Source: Arthrobacter jinronghuae
GTDB taxonomy: Bacteria > Actinomycetota > Actinomycetes > Actinomycetales > Micrococcaceae
Direction: 5' to 3'
Assembly: GCF_025244825.1 (NCBI RefSeq)
Contig: NZ_CP104263.1
Span: 248,001-312,000, forward strand
DNA: 64,000 nucleotides
Both the position numbers and the translations under genes were made by a program. Shown here piece by piece: positions 16,386-25,808 of the stretch (position 1 is its first letter; each line of letters begins with the position of its first letter). The notes under the pieces were generated by a model. It was given only the letters and a program-made list of their open reading frames with translations, was not told the DNA's origin and ran no database searches.

Positions 16386-17202
16386 GCCGCCGGGTGAGAC
16401 GCTCGGTGATGAGCCGGTTGGCCCAGTTCGGAGTCATCTGGGAGAGCATGACTAGGAAGCGTGCCTGCGGTCCGACGGCGTGGTGGACGTTGCGGGGCCA
16501 CTTCGGGTTGCGGCGGGACCTGATGCTGCGTTCCACGGCGGCGACAGCAGCTGCGGCAACGTCGGTTTCGTTCAGCCGCACGCCGAGCGACGTGATTGCT
16601 CCGATACTGACGCCCTTAACCATCCCGGTGTTGACGAACAGCGGCCACAGATCGAGCACGGCAATGCCATGCTCCGCCCATTCCAGTTCCAGTGCCTCGG
16701 TCAGGCCGCGGACCGCGAACTTCGTGGCGCCATAGGTGGCAAGATCGGGCTGCCCGTAAATGGCTGAGGCGGATCCCAGATTGAGCAGCACCGGCCTGTC
16801 AGCGTTCTTCAGGTACGGGAACGCGGTATGCGCACCGTTGATGGTGCCGAGAACGTTGACGTCCACGAGCGCCCGGTGCCGTTCAAGGTCTGTATCAACG
16901 AACGGCCCGGCAGCCAGCAGCCCGGCGTTGTTGATCAGAAGGTCCAAATGGTCCTCGCCAACGGAGGCCAGGGCGTCGCGCCACTGCTGGGCGTCCCGGA
17001 CATCGAGTGTTCCCGTGACCACCGTGGTGCCATGCTCGGCAGCGATGTCCTTAAGTTCGGCGAGGCCCTGGCTTTCGATGTCGAAGGCGCCGACTTTCCA
17101 TCCATTGCGCAACAGCCGGGCCGCGGTGGCGTGCCCGATACCGCGGGCGGCGCCGGTGACGACGGCGACGCGGCGCGAGTGCTGCTCAGTGTTCCCGGCC
17201 AT
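16375..17202 (-). CDS. SDR family oxidoreductase
   Basis: A 275-aa classical short-chain dehydrogenase. The cofactor motif TGAARGIG is at residues 16-23, NNAG at 91-94, the catalytic Ser near 144-146 and the YGATK pair at Y157/K161. The ATG at 17202 follows the FMO stop by one base (TGACATG), so the two are translationally coupled. FMO/SDR pairs of this sort often oxidise a ketone or alcohol in steps, for example alcohol to ketone then Baeyer-Villiger oxygenation. The substrate cannot be told from sequence. Confidence 0.9.
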   Translation of the reverse strand: MAGNTEQHSRRVAVVTGAARGIGHATAARLLRNGWKVGAFDIESQGLAELKDIAAEHGTTVVTGTLDVRDAQQWRDALASVGEDHLDLLINNAGLLAAGPFVDTDLERHRALVDVNVLGTINGAHTAFPYLKNADRPVLLNLGSASAIYGQPDLATYGATKFAVRGLTEALELEWAEHGIAVLDLWPLFVNTGMVKGVSIGAITSLGVRLNETDVAAAAVAAVERSIRSRRNPKWPRNVHHAVGPQARFLVMLSQMTPNWANRLITERLTRRPAA

Positions 17203-17203
17203 G

Positions 17204-18589
17204 TCAGGCCCCCACACGGTCGGTTGCGGCCTGGGCAGCGGTTCTGCGCCGCGCTCCGGCATCGCGCTCCCTGCGCAGGGCACGCATGTAATCGACGAAA
17301 TCCACCTGGATGGTGTGCCGCTTGCTGGCGACGTACCTTTTGGTGATCGCCTTGCGGTGGCGGTCGATCTCGGCGTCCATCGTGGCCCGCTCGGGCAGAA
17401 CGTAACGGCCCTGGAGATGGTCGGCGGCGAGCTCGGACTGCCGCTCGGCGATCGGCATCACCGCACCGAGCGGTTGAACCAGTCCGATGAAGTACAGCCC
17501 CGGCACCGTCGGGTGGAACATCCGCTGGTAGAGCCGGATCTCGTTATCTCCGGAGGGGTCGAGGAAGCCGGCGTCAAAGAACGGGAACGAGATCTTGTAG
17601 CCGGTGCAGTAGATCACTAGGTCGGCCGCGACGCGGGTGCCGTCGGTGAAGACTGCGCTGTCACCGTCGAAACGCTGGATGTTGGGCTTCGGGACCACGT
17701 CACCGTGGGCCAGCCGGTCGAGTATCCGGCTGGAGACGGTCGGGTGGGCCTGGGCGAACTTGTGGTCGGGTTCCTGAAGGCCGTAACGCGACATTGGGCC
17801 GGTGGCGGCGCGCATGACCACGCGGGCGACACCCCAGCGGACCCGGGACGGGATCTTCTCGTGCGCTCCGATCTCGTCGAAGGGCTTGCCGAAGACGTAC
17901 TTGGGAATGATGTGCACGCCCCGACGGTGGGAGAGGTAGGTCTCGGCCGCGTGGTAGCTGGCATCTGTACAGATATCCATGGCCGAGTTGCCCATGCCGA
18001 GCACCACGATCCGCTTGCCGGTGAGCTGTTGCTCGTCCGTGTAGTCGTGGGAGTGCATCTGCTCACCGGTGAAACCTTCGGCGCCGGGGAAGGCCGGCTC
18101 CGGCATGCGGGGGTCCCAGTGGTGGCCGTTGGCCACTATGACCGAGCCGTAGCGCCGGGTCTCCGCGGTGCTCAGCCGAACCTCGAAGCCGCCGCCGGGC
18201 AGGGGGCGCACGTGCTCCACCCCGGTGTTGAAGGTGATCTTGTCCCGGAACCCGAAGTGCTCGACGTAGGCGTCGAAGTACGCCGCAACCTGGTCGTGGC
18301 GGGCGAAATTGGGCAGGTCCGCGCGCATGGGAAAGTCGCTGAACTCCATCCGGCTGCGCGAGGTGTTGATGTGCAGGGACTTGTAGGCCGCGGACACTCC
18401 GTTGCTGTTGCCCCATACCCAGTTGCCGCCGACCCGGTCCGAGAGTTCAAAGCAATCGAAGGCAAGTCCCCGTTCGTGGAGAACTTTGGACGCAGTGATT
18501 CCGGAGCAGCCCGCGCCGATGACGCATACGCGCTCGCGCTCGCTGCTGCCGAGCTCGTCGGTGGGTGCTGTGCTGTGGACTGTCGTCAT
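17204..18589 (-). CDS. Flavin-containing monooxygenase (FMO-like, NAD(P)H-dependent)
   Basis: A 461-aa flavin monooxygenase. The FAD dinucleotide motif GAGCSG is at residues 26-31, the FMO fingerprint appears as FTGEQMHSHDY (173-183; consensus F-x-G-x-x-x-H-S/T), and the NADPH motif GMGNSA is at 198-203. The CTGYK near residue 330 is also typical (family: A-T-G-Y). It could be a true FMO (N/S oxygenation) or a Baeyer-Villiger type; the H-S-H form fits type II FMOs that do either. It is the first gene of a two-gene operon with the SDR. Confidence 0.9.
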   Translation of the reverse strand: MTTVHSTAPTDELGSSERERVCVIGAGCSGITASKVLHERGLAFDCFELSDRVGGNWVWGNSNGVSAAYKSLHINTSRSRMEFSDFPMRADLPNFARHDQVAAYFDAYVEHFGFRDKITFNTGVEHVRPLPGGGFEVRLSTAETRRYGSVIVANGHHWDPRMPEPAFPGAEGFTGEQMHSHDYTDEQQLTGKRIVVLGMGNSAMDICTDASYHAAETYLSHRRGVHIIPKYVFGKPFDEIGAHEKIPSRVRWGVARVVMRAATGPMSRYGLQEPDHKFAQAHPTVSSRILDRLAHGDVVPKPNIQRFDGDSAVFTDGTRVAADLVIYCTGYKISFPFFDAGFLDPSGDNEIRLYQRMFHPTVPGLYFIGLVQPLGAVMPIAERQSELAADHLQGRYVLPERATMDAEIDRHRKAITKRYVASKRHTIQVDFVDYMRALRRERDAGARRRTAAQAATDRVGA

Positions 18590-18627
18590 TGGCGCTCCAA
18601 GCAGGTGGATGTAGGCCGGGCATTACT

Positions 18628-18652
18628 GTGACTTACGTCACTGTAGACTTAC
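18628..18652 (-). promoter_or_regulatory. Candidate operator for the FMO/SDR operon
   Basis: GTGAC-TTAC-GTCAC is an inverted repeat at 18628-18641. A second copy of GACTTAC at 18646-18652 repeats the sequence at 18631-18636 (GTAAGTC twice on the coding strand, 16 nt apart). It sits 39-63 nt before the FMO start. The dyad resembles TetR-type operators, but no regulator gene is adjacent. Confidence 0.45.
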
Positions 18653-18701
18653 CCGGCCGCGCCAAGCGTTAGCAACACCCCGGCAGGCGGCGTCGTGCTG
18701 G

Positions 18702-19481
18702 CTACTTAATCCCGAAGTCGAAGCCGCCCTGACGGTGCCCGAACCGCTCCCGAAGGAAGTTGCCCGTGTTGGTCAGCTCCGCAGAGGTGCGGCGGTGACG
18801 GCTGGCGTGCAGCGTCTCGGCCTGTCCGGCAAGGAGCTGCAGCTGCTCGGCCAGTTCCTCGTTGGGGGTCCTTCCGCTCGCCTGTTTGGTCTCCAGCATC
18901 CTCGGCGGGATGGCCACGTAATTCTGGAGGACACTCGGCAGGTAGTCACGCACGGTGGCGGACAGTTCGTACTCAAATTGGGGATCGCCCAGCGGCTGGC
19001 GCGTTTCGGCGTCGATCACGGCGTCCAGCGTCTGGCAGGTTTCCAGAATGCTGACGTAGGCCTCGGACGGAAGGCGGCTCCTGTTTCGTTTGGCGAGGGC
19101 GGCAGACCAGGCCAAATCGGAGGACAGGTCCTCCGGCGGCGTTGTCGCTGTCCCGGGCTGGGCCGGGGCGCCGGCCTGCTGGGGCATAACCTGCGGTCCC
19201 CGGGTCCTGGGGTGCAGCCACAGGTCCCGGAGCATGTAGGACCGCATGCCCGCTACGGCTATGAGCCCGAGAACCACGAAGAACGAGAGGATGAACTGCG
19301 CTGCGTTCCCGGGCAGGGCGACGGCCGCCAGGACGAGCGCAACGTATAGGCCACCCTCAAGGATCACTTTCCAGTTACTCCTGCGTACCCCGATCATCAG
19401 CACCAGGAGTGGCATAAAAGGAAAGAAGAGGAGCGCGACGGTGACTTTGAAGATGTTCCCCACGGTAAGGCGAGACATCAT
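18702..19481 (-). CDS. Membrane-anchored protein of unknown function
   Basis: About 259 aa. Hydrophobic segments lie near residues 8-30, 36-52 and 58-78. A Pro/Ala/Gln-rich linker follows (MPQQAGAPAQPGTA), then a soluble C-terminal domain of about 140 residues rich in helices (AWSAALAKRNR, LPSVLQNYVAIPPRML, NEELAEQLQLLAGQAETL). I use the ATG pair at 19481/19478 because GAGAGG lies 3-6 nt upstream. A decayed paralogous fragment lies 2.3 kb downstream at 16254-16385. I do not recognise the family. Confidence 0.7.
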   Translation of the reverse strand: MMSRLTVGNIFKVTVALLFFPFMPLLVLMIGVRRSNWKVILEGGLYVALVLAAVALPGNAAQFILSFFVVLGLIAVAGMRSYMLRDLWLHPRTRGPQVMPQQAGAPAQPGTATTPPEDLSSDLAWSAALAKRNRSRLPSEAYVSILETCQTLDAVIDAETRQPLGDPQFEYELSATVRDYLPSVLQNYVAIPPRMLETKQASGRTPNEELAEQLQLLAGQAETLHASRHRRTSAELTNTGNFLRERFGHRQGGFDFGIK

Positions 19482-19716
19482 GATCCTCTCGTGAATGGAT
19501 AGTGGCGGAGCTGCAGCCAACTACGCCAGATTACAACTCCACTCTGGTTGTCGGCTGTGGACTCCGATCCCGGTTTAGGCTGCCAGCAAAAGCAGATGTT
19601 CTACCGCTATATAACCGTCCTGGCAGACTTTGAATTCCCGGAGGTCTGAACACCAGGACGGATTGGCGCGGGCCTCAGCGCCAGGCCCGCCGGAGGCATC
19701 TTGTTACAGTGGCGCC

Positions 19717-20553
19717 ATGAAAGTCCGTCCCTACAGCGAAGTTGATGTCTTCTCCTCTGAGCCGTATCGGGGCAATGCCTTGGCGGTGGTTCACGAGGCC
19801 GACGGCTTGAGCGTCGAAGAGATGCAGCGGTTCGCCACCTGGACAAACCTCTCGGAGACGACGTTCCTCCTGCCACCAACCACACCGGAGGCTGACTACC
19901 GGGTGCGGATCTTCACCACCAAGGAAGAACTGCCTTTCGCCGGCCATCCAACCCTTGGAACCGCCAAAGCCTGGCTGGACGCCGGGGGATCGCCAAGGCC
20001 CGACGGAACGGTCATCCAGGAATGCGCGGCAGGGCTGATAACGATCCGCGTAGCGGAGGATCAGCTGGCCTTCGCGGCACCGCCGCTCACCCGCTACGAA
20101 CCCGTGGACGAGCCGCTCATACGCCGGATAACGGGAATCTTGGGGATTCCGCGGGAGAACATCCTTGATGCGTCGTGGCTGGTTAATGGTCCTCGATGGA
20201 TTGGGATTCGGCTTTCCTCTGCACAGGAAGTCTTGAGCCTGCAGCCCGATCCGGGCAAGGCCGGCGATCTGGAAATCGGTGTGGTGGGGCCCTATGGGCC
20301 CATGGAGGAAACCCAGTTCGAGGTGCGTGCCTTCGTCGGAGGCGACCCCGTCTGGGAAGACCCCGTGACCGGCAGCCTGAACGCGGGGCTGGCACGCTGG
20401 CTGACCGACACAGCTGTGGCGTCCGCGCCCTACACCGCTTCACAGGGAACGGTTCTTGGACGGCGGGGACGGGTGCACATCAGTCTCAGCGAGGGGAAAA
20501 TCTGGGTTGGCGGACAGGTCACGGGCTGCATCGGGGGGACGGTCCGGCTGTAG
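19717..20553 (+). CDS. PhzF family isomerase/epimerase-like protein
   Basis: A 278-aa PhzF-family protein with the diaminopimelate-epimerase-like double fold. Typical features are VDVFSSEPYRGNALAVV at residues 9-25, the catalytic glutamate in NLSETTFL (Glu47), FTTKEELPFAGHPTLG, and EDPVTGSLNAGLARW in the second half. The ATG at 19717 is chosen because the family begins M-x-x-x-x-x-x-V-D-V-F. Most genomic PhzF proteins are unrelated to phenazines; there are no phenazine genes here, so the reaction is unknown. Confidence 0.9.
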   Translation: MKVRPYSEVDVFSSEPYRGNALAVVHEADGLSVEEMQRFATWTNLSETTFLLPPTTPEADYRVRIFTTKEELPFAGHPTLGTAKAWLDAGGSPRPDGTVIQECAAGLITIRVAEDQLAFAAPPLTRYEPVDEPLIRRITGILGIPRENILDASWLVNGPRWIGIRLSSAQEVLSLQPDPGKAGDLEIGVVGPYGPMEETQFEVRAFVGGDPVWEDPVTGSLNAGLARWLTDTAVASAPYTASQGTVLGRRGRVHISLSEGKIWVGGQVTGCIGGTVRL

Positions 20554-20956
20554 GGTGTGGGCTACCGCCATCGGATCGTCAGCCAGTCTCGCCGCTACGG
20601 CTGGACCGCATAGCAGTTTGTCGAATCGCGAGACTGGCCTTACAGCGGAAGTCGCCGCGACTTAGCCGATCGTGGAGAGAGTGCAGCCCGGACGCTTTCA
20701 AAATGCCTAACCTACGCGGCGCGCCACCGGTGTACGAGTTCAGCTGTGAACATTTGCCGTACAAAATGCATGGCTGCCGGAGCCTGACTTTGGGAACAAG
20801 ACTTGAGGGGTTGGGGAAGGAGTGGGCGCAGGAATTATTGTCGGACCGTGTGATCGCCGTGTGTCTTGAGGTGCGCAGCTCGGTCATTTTTTGCTGCAGT
20901 TGCCGGAATGAATGGTTCGCTGGCAGCGGGTGTTTTTGTGGATCGCCTCTCTTTTG
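20554..20956. other. Intergenic region after phzF-like gene
   Basis: This 403-nt gap between the ends of the PhzF (+) and LacI (-) genes is less GC-rich than its surroundings (T-rich runs near 20885 and 20933). A loose stem with GCTGC/GCAGC arms near 20892-20930 followed by GGTGTTTTTG may act as a weak terminator on the + strand. I see no coding sequence with family resemblance. Confidence 0.4.
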
Positions 20957-22042
20957 TCATGCCCCCTCTGTCACCTTTTTTGGCGATCCTATCGATCCGC
21001 GCAGCAGCAGTTCTGAGTGGAAGACCAGAGTCTCCGGCATTACCGGGCGCCCCAAGATGTGCGCCAGTAAAGTCTTCGCGGCCGCTGCCCCGATTTCGTA
21101 TACAGGTTGGGCAACTACTGTGATCGGTGGTGTCATGAGGAGGGCCCAAGGCATGTCGTCGTACATCATGAAAGACACGTCGTCGGGGATTCTCATTTCG
21201 AGCTGCTGAATAGTATGCAGTACCTCGAGTGCGATGAGGCTATCAGACGCGATTATTGCCGTGGCCGGGTCTGGGCACAGCAGCAGCTCTTCGACAATCT
21301 CCCGGATGGGCTGGGGCTTGCCCGCACTCAACCTGATCAGATCATTCGGAGCCGACATGCCGGCTGTATGGAACGCCCTACGCATTCCGGCCAGGCGCTC
21401 AGACACCGGGTTGAGACCAAGGCCCATCCCCTGACCAGAGGACCAACTCCCGACGTCAAGCGACGAGACGTACCCGATGCGGGTGTGCCCACTATCGATC
21501 AGGTGGGTGACGGCTGTGAAAGATATGTCGTCCATCTTCGCCATGACGGCGTCCACGCCAAGGTCCGGAATTTGGCGGTCGAGCAACACGAGGGGACGGC
21601 CGGAATCGACGGCGTCGCGAAGGTGTCCGACCGAGAGGTGGGAAGCCGGTGCCACAATCATGCCATCGACTCGTTTGTCTAGCAGAACCCGTACAGCTTC
21701 GGCTTCAGCAGCGACGTCTTCCCCGGTGTTGATCAGGATTACGTCAAAACCCTCAGTCTTAGCGGTATCCGAGATTCCTCTCATAGCCAGACTGAAGAAG
21801 GGATTCTCGATGTCTCCCACTACAACACCGAGTGTATTTGATCTGCCGGTATTCATGCTCCTTGCCAACTCATTCGGCCGGTACTCCAAAGCAGCCGCGG
21901 CGGCCAAGACGCGGGAGCGCACCTCCTCGCTGACCGCGCCATAAGCACCCAGTGCCCGCGCTGCTTGGGCCTTCGAAACCCTCGCTTCGCGTGCAACGTC
22001 TGCCACCGTCACGTCTCTACGACGGGAGGACGAACTACTCAT
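20957..22042 (-). CDS. LacI family transcriptional regulator
   Basis: A 361-aa LacI/GalR repressor. The HTH is at about residues 11-33 (TVADVAREARVSKAQAARAL); the hinge helix is LEYRPNELARSMNTGRSNTLGVVV, which is textbook LacI. The periplasmic-binding-type core follows (DIENPFFSLAMRGI, LLDKRVDGMIVAPA, AIIASDSLIALEVL, MMYDDMPWALLMTPPITVVAQP). AAAGG precedes the ATG by 5 nt. It is divergent from the ABC/Gfo/DAO operon and very likely represses it through the paired operators at 22108-22146. The inducer is unknown, presumably the imported compound or its sugar-like product. Confidence 0.93.
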   Translation of the reverse strand: MSSSSSRRRDVTVADVAREARVSKAQAARALGAYGAVSEEVRSRVLAAAAALEYRPNELARSMNTGRSNTLGVVVGDIENPFFSLAMRGISDTAKTEGFDVILINTGEDVAAEAEAVRVLLDKRVDGMIVAPASHLSVGHLRDAVDSGRPLVLLDRQIPDLGVDAVMAKMDDISFTAVTHLIDSGHTRIGYVSSLDVGSWSSGQGMGLGLNPVSERLAGMRRAFHTAGMSAPNDLIRLSAGKPQPIREIVEELLLCPDPATAIIASDSLIALEVLHTIQQLEMRIPDDVSFMMYDDMPWALLMTPPITVVAQPVYEIGAAAAKTLLAHILGRPVMPETLVFHSELLLRGSIGSPKKVTEGA

Positions 22043-22107
22043 TGTGACCTTTCAGAGGGGGTTGACCCTAAAGAAATTCCTGTGTAGATTCCTCAGCAAC
22101 CCGAATG

Positions 22108-22121
22108 TGAGTCCGGTCTCA
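22108..22121. promoter_or_regulatory. LacI-type operator, site 1
   Basis: TGAGTCCGGTCTCA is a 14-bp imperfect palindrome with a central CCGG, the usual shape of LacI-family operators (even-length dyad centred on CpG). It lies between the divergent lacI-type and ABC genes. It is the inverse of site 2 and the two centres are 25 bp apart. Confidence 0.75.
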
Positions 22122-22131
22122 TTCTAACCCA

Positions 22132-22160
22132 TTGAGACCGGACTCAGTAACTCTTTATTC
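22132..22160 (+). promoter_or_regulatory. LacI-type operator site 2 overlapping the -35 of the ABC operon promoter
   Basis: TGAGACCGGACTCA (22133-22146) is the reverse complement of operator site 1. TTGAGA at 22132-22137 is a plausible -35, with TTATTC at 22155-22160 as a weak -10 after a 17-bp spacer. Repressor bound here would block RNA polymerase directly. The -10 assignment is tentative; the operator is clear. Confidence 0.65.
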
Positions 22161-22218
22161 GAACATCTTCCGCGCCGCACAGACACCGCCGAGGTGTCGT
22201 CATCGATTGGACGAAGTA

Positions 22219-23079
22219 GTGAAAAAGACATCCCGCTTTCGCACAATAGTCGTTTCTGCGACTACCACATTGACCGCATTACTGGTTCTCACCGGATGCG
22301 GGTCATCGTCCTCGGAGGCGGCATCGGAGAACCCTTATGGCCTGGTCGAGCCCGGCACCATCCGTGTCGCGAGTTTGGGTGATTCGAAGCCTTACACCTT
22401 CACGGATGCCTCCGGCGACTTCACCGGGTTCGACGTTGAATTGTTCAAAGATGTTGCCGGTCGTATGGGCATAGAAGACGTGGTCTTCACTGGTCAGGAC
22501 TTCTCCGGTTTGTTGTCAGCCGTCGCCAATGGACAGTTCGACGTGGGGGTTGCGGCGATCGGAATCACAGATGAGCGCAAGCAGACAGTCGATTTCTCCG
22601 ATGGCTACCTTGCTGGCTACCTCACGGTCATTACAACTAAGGATTCTGGCATCAAGGACGAGGAGACTCTCGCCGGTCACCGGTTGGGTGTTGTGCAGGG
22701 GACCTTGCAGGAAGCCTACGCGGTGAAGAACTTCACCGAGACGGACCTCGTCCGTTTTCCGGATAACAACTCCGCGATAGCTGCCGTCAATGGAGGATCG
22801 GTGGACGCACACTTCCTCGATTATGAGGCAGCAAAGGATTACATGGGGAAATTCGGTCTGGTTTCAGCAGCGGATATCCCGTCTTTTGATGCTCCAGCCG
22901 GCTTCGCAATCGCCAAGGGTAATCCTGTGTTGAAGGAGGCTCTTGACGAAGGTTTAGCGGAGGCAATGGAGGACGGCACGTGGAAGGAGCTCTACCAAAA
23001 GTGGTTCCCTGGCTCCCCAATGCCCGAGCAGTACTTGCCGTCGGCTGAGCAAACCTCCGAGCCGACGCCGAGCAACTAG
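22219..23079 (+). CDS. ABC transporter substrate-binding lipoprotein (amino-acid family 3)
   Basis: A 286-aa family-3 solute-binding lipoprotein. The GTG at 22219 gives a classic leader: KKTSRF, a hydrophobic run, then lipobox VLTGC at about residues 26-30. The binding domain begins [22 protein letters not shown] and includes [32 protein letters not shown] and [13 protein letters not shown], all standard for polar amino-acid binding proteins. The protein ends with a Pro/Ser/Thr tail. First gene of the LacI-controlled operon; a hairpin separates it from the permease gene. Confidence 0.9.
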   Translation: MKKTSRFRTIVVSATTTLTALLVLTGCGSSSSEAASENPYGLVEPGTIRVASLGDSKPYTFTDASGDFTGFDVELFKDVAGRMGIEDVVFTGQDFSGLLSAVANGQFDVGVAAIGITDERKQTVDFSDGYLAGYLTVITTKDSGIKDEETLAGHRLGVVQGTLQEAYAVKNFTETDLVRFPDNNSAIAAVNGGSVDAHFLDYEAAKDYMGKFGLVSAADIPSFDAPAGFAIAKGNPVLKEALDEGLAEAMEDGTWKELYQKWFPGSPMPEQYLPSAEQTSEPTPSN

Positions 23080-23087
23080 TCCGGTTC

Positions 23088-23112
23088 TGTTCCCCGGAAA
23101 TGGCCGGGAACA
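23088..23112 (+). terminator. Intra-operon stem-loop after the binding-protein gene
   Basis: TGTTCCC pairs with GGGAACA, with a further CGG/CCG contact inside, in the 94-nt gap between the binding-protein and permease genes. Such stems commonly partially terminate or stabilise mRNA so the binding protein is made in excess over the membrane parts. Confidence 0.5.
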
Positions 23113-23173
23113 TCATTCAGGGGTGTGGGCGCGAGCCGGCCCGCTCCACGGCTACAAACATTGAGAGCTTGAC

Positions 23174-23962
23174 ATGGACTTTCTCGACAATCTGATCAAG
23201 ACCTTCCTCGACTTCGAGGCGATGCTCGCTGTCCTGCCGCAGCTGTTGCGGGTGGGTTTGGCTAACACGCTAATCATTTCTGCTGCAGCCACTGTGATTG
23301 GGGTGGTGTTGGGGATGGTCCTAGCCGTGATGGGAATCTCGACGTCGCGGTGGCTGCGTCTTCCTGCCCGGATTTACACTGACCTTTTCCGAGGACTTCC
23401 TGCCATCCTCACGATCCTGCTCATTGGCCAGGGCTTCGCGAGGGTCAGCCAGCAGATTTTTGGACCCTCACCATATCCGCTGGGCATCATCGCCTTGAGT
23501 CTCATTGCCAGTGCATACATTGGCGAGATCTTCCGCGCCGGTATCCAGAGTGTGGAAAAGGGGCAGCTAGAGGCCTGCCGCGCCCTCGGGATGGGCTACG
23601 CCAAGGCCATGGCGCTAGTGGTCATTCCCCAGGGAATCAGACGTGTTCTTCCCGCGCTCGTGAACCAGTTCATCGCGATTGTGAAGGATTCATCGCTGGT
23701 GTATTTCTTGGGACTTTTGGTTTCCGAACGTGAGCTCTTCCGCGTCGGCCAAGACGCGGCGGTGCTGACGGGAAATCTGTCGCCGCTAGTTATGGCCGGG
23801 GTGTTCTACCTGATCATCACCGTCCCCTTGACCCATTTGGTTAACTACTTCGACGCCCGGTTCCGCAGTGGAAGGCGCCGTCCTTCTGCCCCAAGCAGCG
23901 GATTGAACGAAGTGAAAGAACTTGATGCGGTCACACCCCACGTCACAGGGAGCAACACATGA
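23174..23962 (+). CDS. Amino-acid-type ABC transporter permease
   Basis: A 262-aa HisM/GlnP-type permease with about five hydrophobic segments. The N-terminal region [20 protein letters not shown] is typical for polar amino-acid permeases. The EAA cytoplasmic loop is [27 protein letters not shown], and [13 protein letters not shown] matches the family. Only one permease gene is present, so a homodimer is likely. The stop overlaps the ATPase start (ATGA). Confidence 0.93.
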   Translation: MDFLDNLIKTFLDFEAMLAVLPQLLRVGLANTLIISAAATVIGVVLGMVLAVMGISTSRWLRLPARIYTDLFRGLPAILTILLIGQGFARVSQQIFGPSPYPLGIIALSLIASAYIGEIFRAGIQSVEKGQLEACRALGMGYAKAMALVVIPQGIRRVLPALVNQFIAIVKDSSLVYFLGLLVSERELFRVGQDAAVLTGNLSPLVMAGVFYLIITVPLTHLVNYFDARFRSGRRRPSAPSSGLNEVKELDAVTPHVTGSNT

Positions 23963-24726
23963 GCACCTCCGCGAACGTCTCCTCCGATCTCCTCACCTTT
24001 CGGGGCTCAAGCCTGGAGATTAAGGACCTCACGATGGCCTTCGGCGACATCCACGTCCTGCGCGGGGTCAGTCTCTCCATCGCCCCGGGAACCACAACCT
24101 GCATCATCGGGCCGTCCGGTTCCGGGAAATCCACCTTGCTGCGAGGCATCAATCGTTTGCACGAACCATCAAGCGGGGACGTGTTGCTTGACGGCGAAAG
24201 CACTCTTAACCTCAACCCCGATGTCCTGCGAAGCCGTATCGGCATGGTTTTCCAGCATTTCAACCTTTTCCCCGACCACACGTCGCTCGAGAACGTTGCC
24301 TTGGCGCTGCGCAGCGTCAAGGGGATGTCGAAGGCCGAAGCGAGGGAACGCGCTAGCCGCCGGCTTGCTGAAGTCGGCCTCGCGGAGCGCGCTGATCACC
24401 GTCCACGGGACCTCTCTGGAGGTCAGCAACAGCGTGTCGCGATTGCACGCGCATTGGCTATGGAACCGGAGGTGATGCTCTTTGACGAAGCTACCTCGGC
24501 ACTCGATCCCGAACTCGTTAAAGGTGTCTTGACCTTGATGGCTGGCCTCTGCGAACGGGGCATGACCATGGCCGTGGTTACCCATGAGATGGGCTTCGCC
24601 CGCAGAGTCGCCGATCAAGTGGTCTTTATGGACGAAGGCGAAGTCGTCGAAGTCGGCACGCCCGCAGACCTGTTCGATAACCCCCAAAGTGAGCGCCTGC
24701 AAAGATTCCTCTCGGAAGTCCTCTAA
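23959..24726 (+). CDS. Amino-acid-type ABC transporter ATP-binding protein
   Basis: A 255-aa ATPase. Walker [10 protein letters not shown] is at residues 51-59, the Q-loop in [14 protein letters not shown], signature LSGGQQQR at 152-159, Walker [15 protein letters not shown] starting at residue 172, and the H-loop in [15 protein letters not shown]. The FNLFPH-like motif and EMGFAR are typical of the GlnQ/HisP branch. It overlaps the permease gene by four bases and the next gene by one (TAATG), so the whole set is one transcript. Confidence 0.95.
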   Translation: MSTSANVSSDLLTFRGSSLEIKDLTMAFGDIHVLRGVSLSIAPGTTTCIIGPSGSGKSTLLRGINRLHEPSSGDVLLDGESTLNLNPDVLRSRIGMVFQHFNLFPDHTSLENVALALRSVKGMSKAEARERASRRLAEVGLAERADHRPRDLSGGQQQRVAIARALAMEPEVMLFDEATSALDPELVKGVLTLMAGLCERGMTMAVVTHEMGFARRVADQVVFMDEGEVVEVGTPADLFDNPQSERLQRFLSEVL

Positions 24727-25808
24727 TGACGGTTCCCAGCCCCATACGCACTGCTGTGCTCGGATTCGGTGTATCAGGCAAGGTATTTCATGCTCCCCTT
24801 ATTCAGGCAGACCCACACTACTCGCTCGATGCTATCGTCACCGCCAACCCCGTTCGCGTCGCCACCGCGGCCAAGAAATATCCACGCACACGAATCATCA
24901 ACACTGCCTCAGATCTGTTTGCGGCTGTCGACTCCGGTGACCTCGACCTGGATTTGGTTGTTCTGGGAACGCCGCCTGGCACCCATGTCGAACTGGCCGA
25001 GGCAGCATTCGCCCGAGGACTGAACGTCGTCGTCGATAAACCCTTTGTACCGACCAGCGATGAGGGAGAGGTGCTCATTAACCGCGCCGCCGAATCCGGA
25101 GTGGTGCTCACCGTCTTCCAAAATCGTCGCTGGGACGCGGACTACCTGACGCTCAAGAAGCTCCTTCGAGAAGGCGCCTTAGGAGAGGTCCGCTCCTTTG
25201 AATCCAGATTCGAGTGGTGGAAGCCCGAAGGGTTCGGAAACTGGCGAGACCGGGCCACTCTAGCCGAGGGCGGAGGGATCCTCCATGACCTCGGGACGCA
25301 CCTTATCGACCAAGTCATCGAACTCTTTGGCCCCGTAGTCGAAAGCTACGGCGAAACGGTGACACATTCCCCGAACAATAGCGCTGACCAGGATTGCTTC
25401 GTTTCGCTGCTGCACCAGTCAGGCGTTCGGTCCCGGCTCTGGATGAACGGCCTAGCAGCGCAAGTCGGGCCGAGGTTCCACCTTCTGGGCACCACTACCG
25501 CTTATACCAAGTGGGGGCTGGACGGGCAGGAAGCTGCGCTCGAGTCCGGCGTGCTGCCCACCGATGATCATTACGGTGCGGAACCCGAAAATCGGTGGGG
25601 TCTGCTCGGCGTTGATAATGCCACAACCGCCGTCCCATCGGAACGTGGTTGTTACCCCTTGTTTTATGCCCAGCTTGCCGCAGCGCTACGTGACGGGGCT
25701 TCACTCCCGGTGGATCCCGCGGAATCCGTCACAGTCCTGCGGGTCATCGAGAAAATCATGGCGTCGGCTGACCTGCCGTCCCATACTCAGAAAGAGAGCT
25801 ACCTATGA
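24726..25808 (+). CDS. Gfo/Idh/MocA family oxidoreductase
   Basis: A 360-aa NAD(P)-dependent sugar or cyclitol dehydrogenase-like enzyme. The Rossmann motif is GFGVSGKVFHAPLI near residues 15-28, the usual E-K-P motif appears as VVDKPF (about residue 102), and the catalytic region is GGILHDLGTHLIDQVIELFG around residue 180, with the G-x-x-x-D-x-x-x-H pattern. FHAPLI and the overall length fit the IolU/YdgJ-like subgroup. It overlaps the ABC ATPase start to stop and the DAO gene by four bases. It probably oxidises or reduces a sugar-derived moiety of the imported compound. Confidence 0.9.
   Translation: MTVPSPIRTAVLGFGVSGKVFHAPLIQADPHYSLDAIVTANPVRVATAAKKYPRTRIINTASDLFAAVDSGDLDLDLVVLGTPPGTHVELAEAAFARGLNVVVDKPFVPTSDEGEVLINRAAESGVVLTVFQNRRWDADYLTLKKLLREGALGEVRSFESRFEWWKPEGFGNWRDRATLAEGGGILHDLGTHLIDQVIELFGPVVESYGETVTHSPNNSADQDCFVSLLHQSGVRSRLWMNGLAAQVGPRFHLLGTTTAYTKWGLDGQEAALESGVLPTDDHYGAEPENRWGLLGVDNATTAVPSERGCYPLFYAQLAAALRDGASLPVDPAESVTVLRVIEKIMASADLPSHTQKESYL

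Noticed and set aside
19717..20553. Phenazine biosynthesis from the PhzF-type gene
   Set aside because: No phzA-G genes nearby; PhzF-family proteins are widespread in non-producers.
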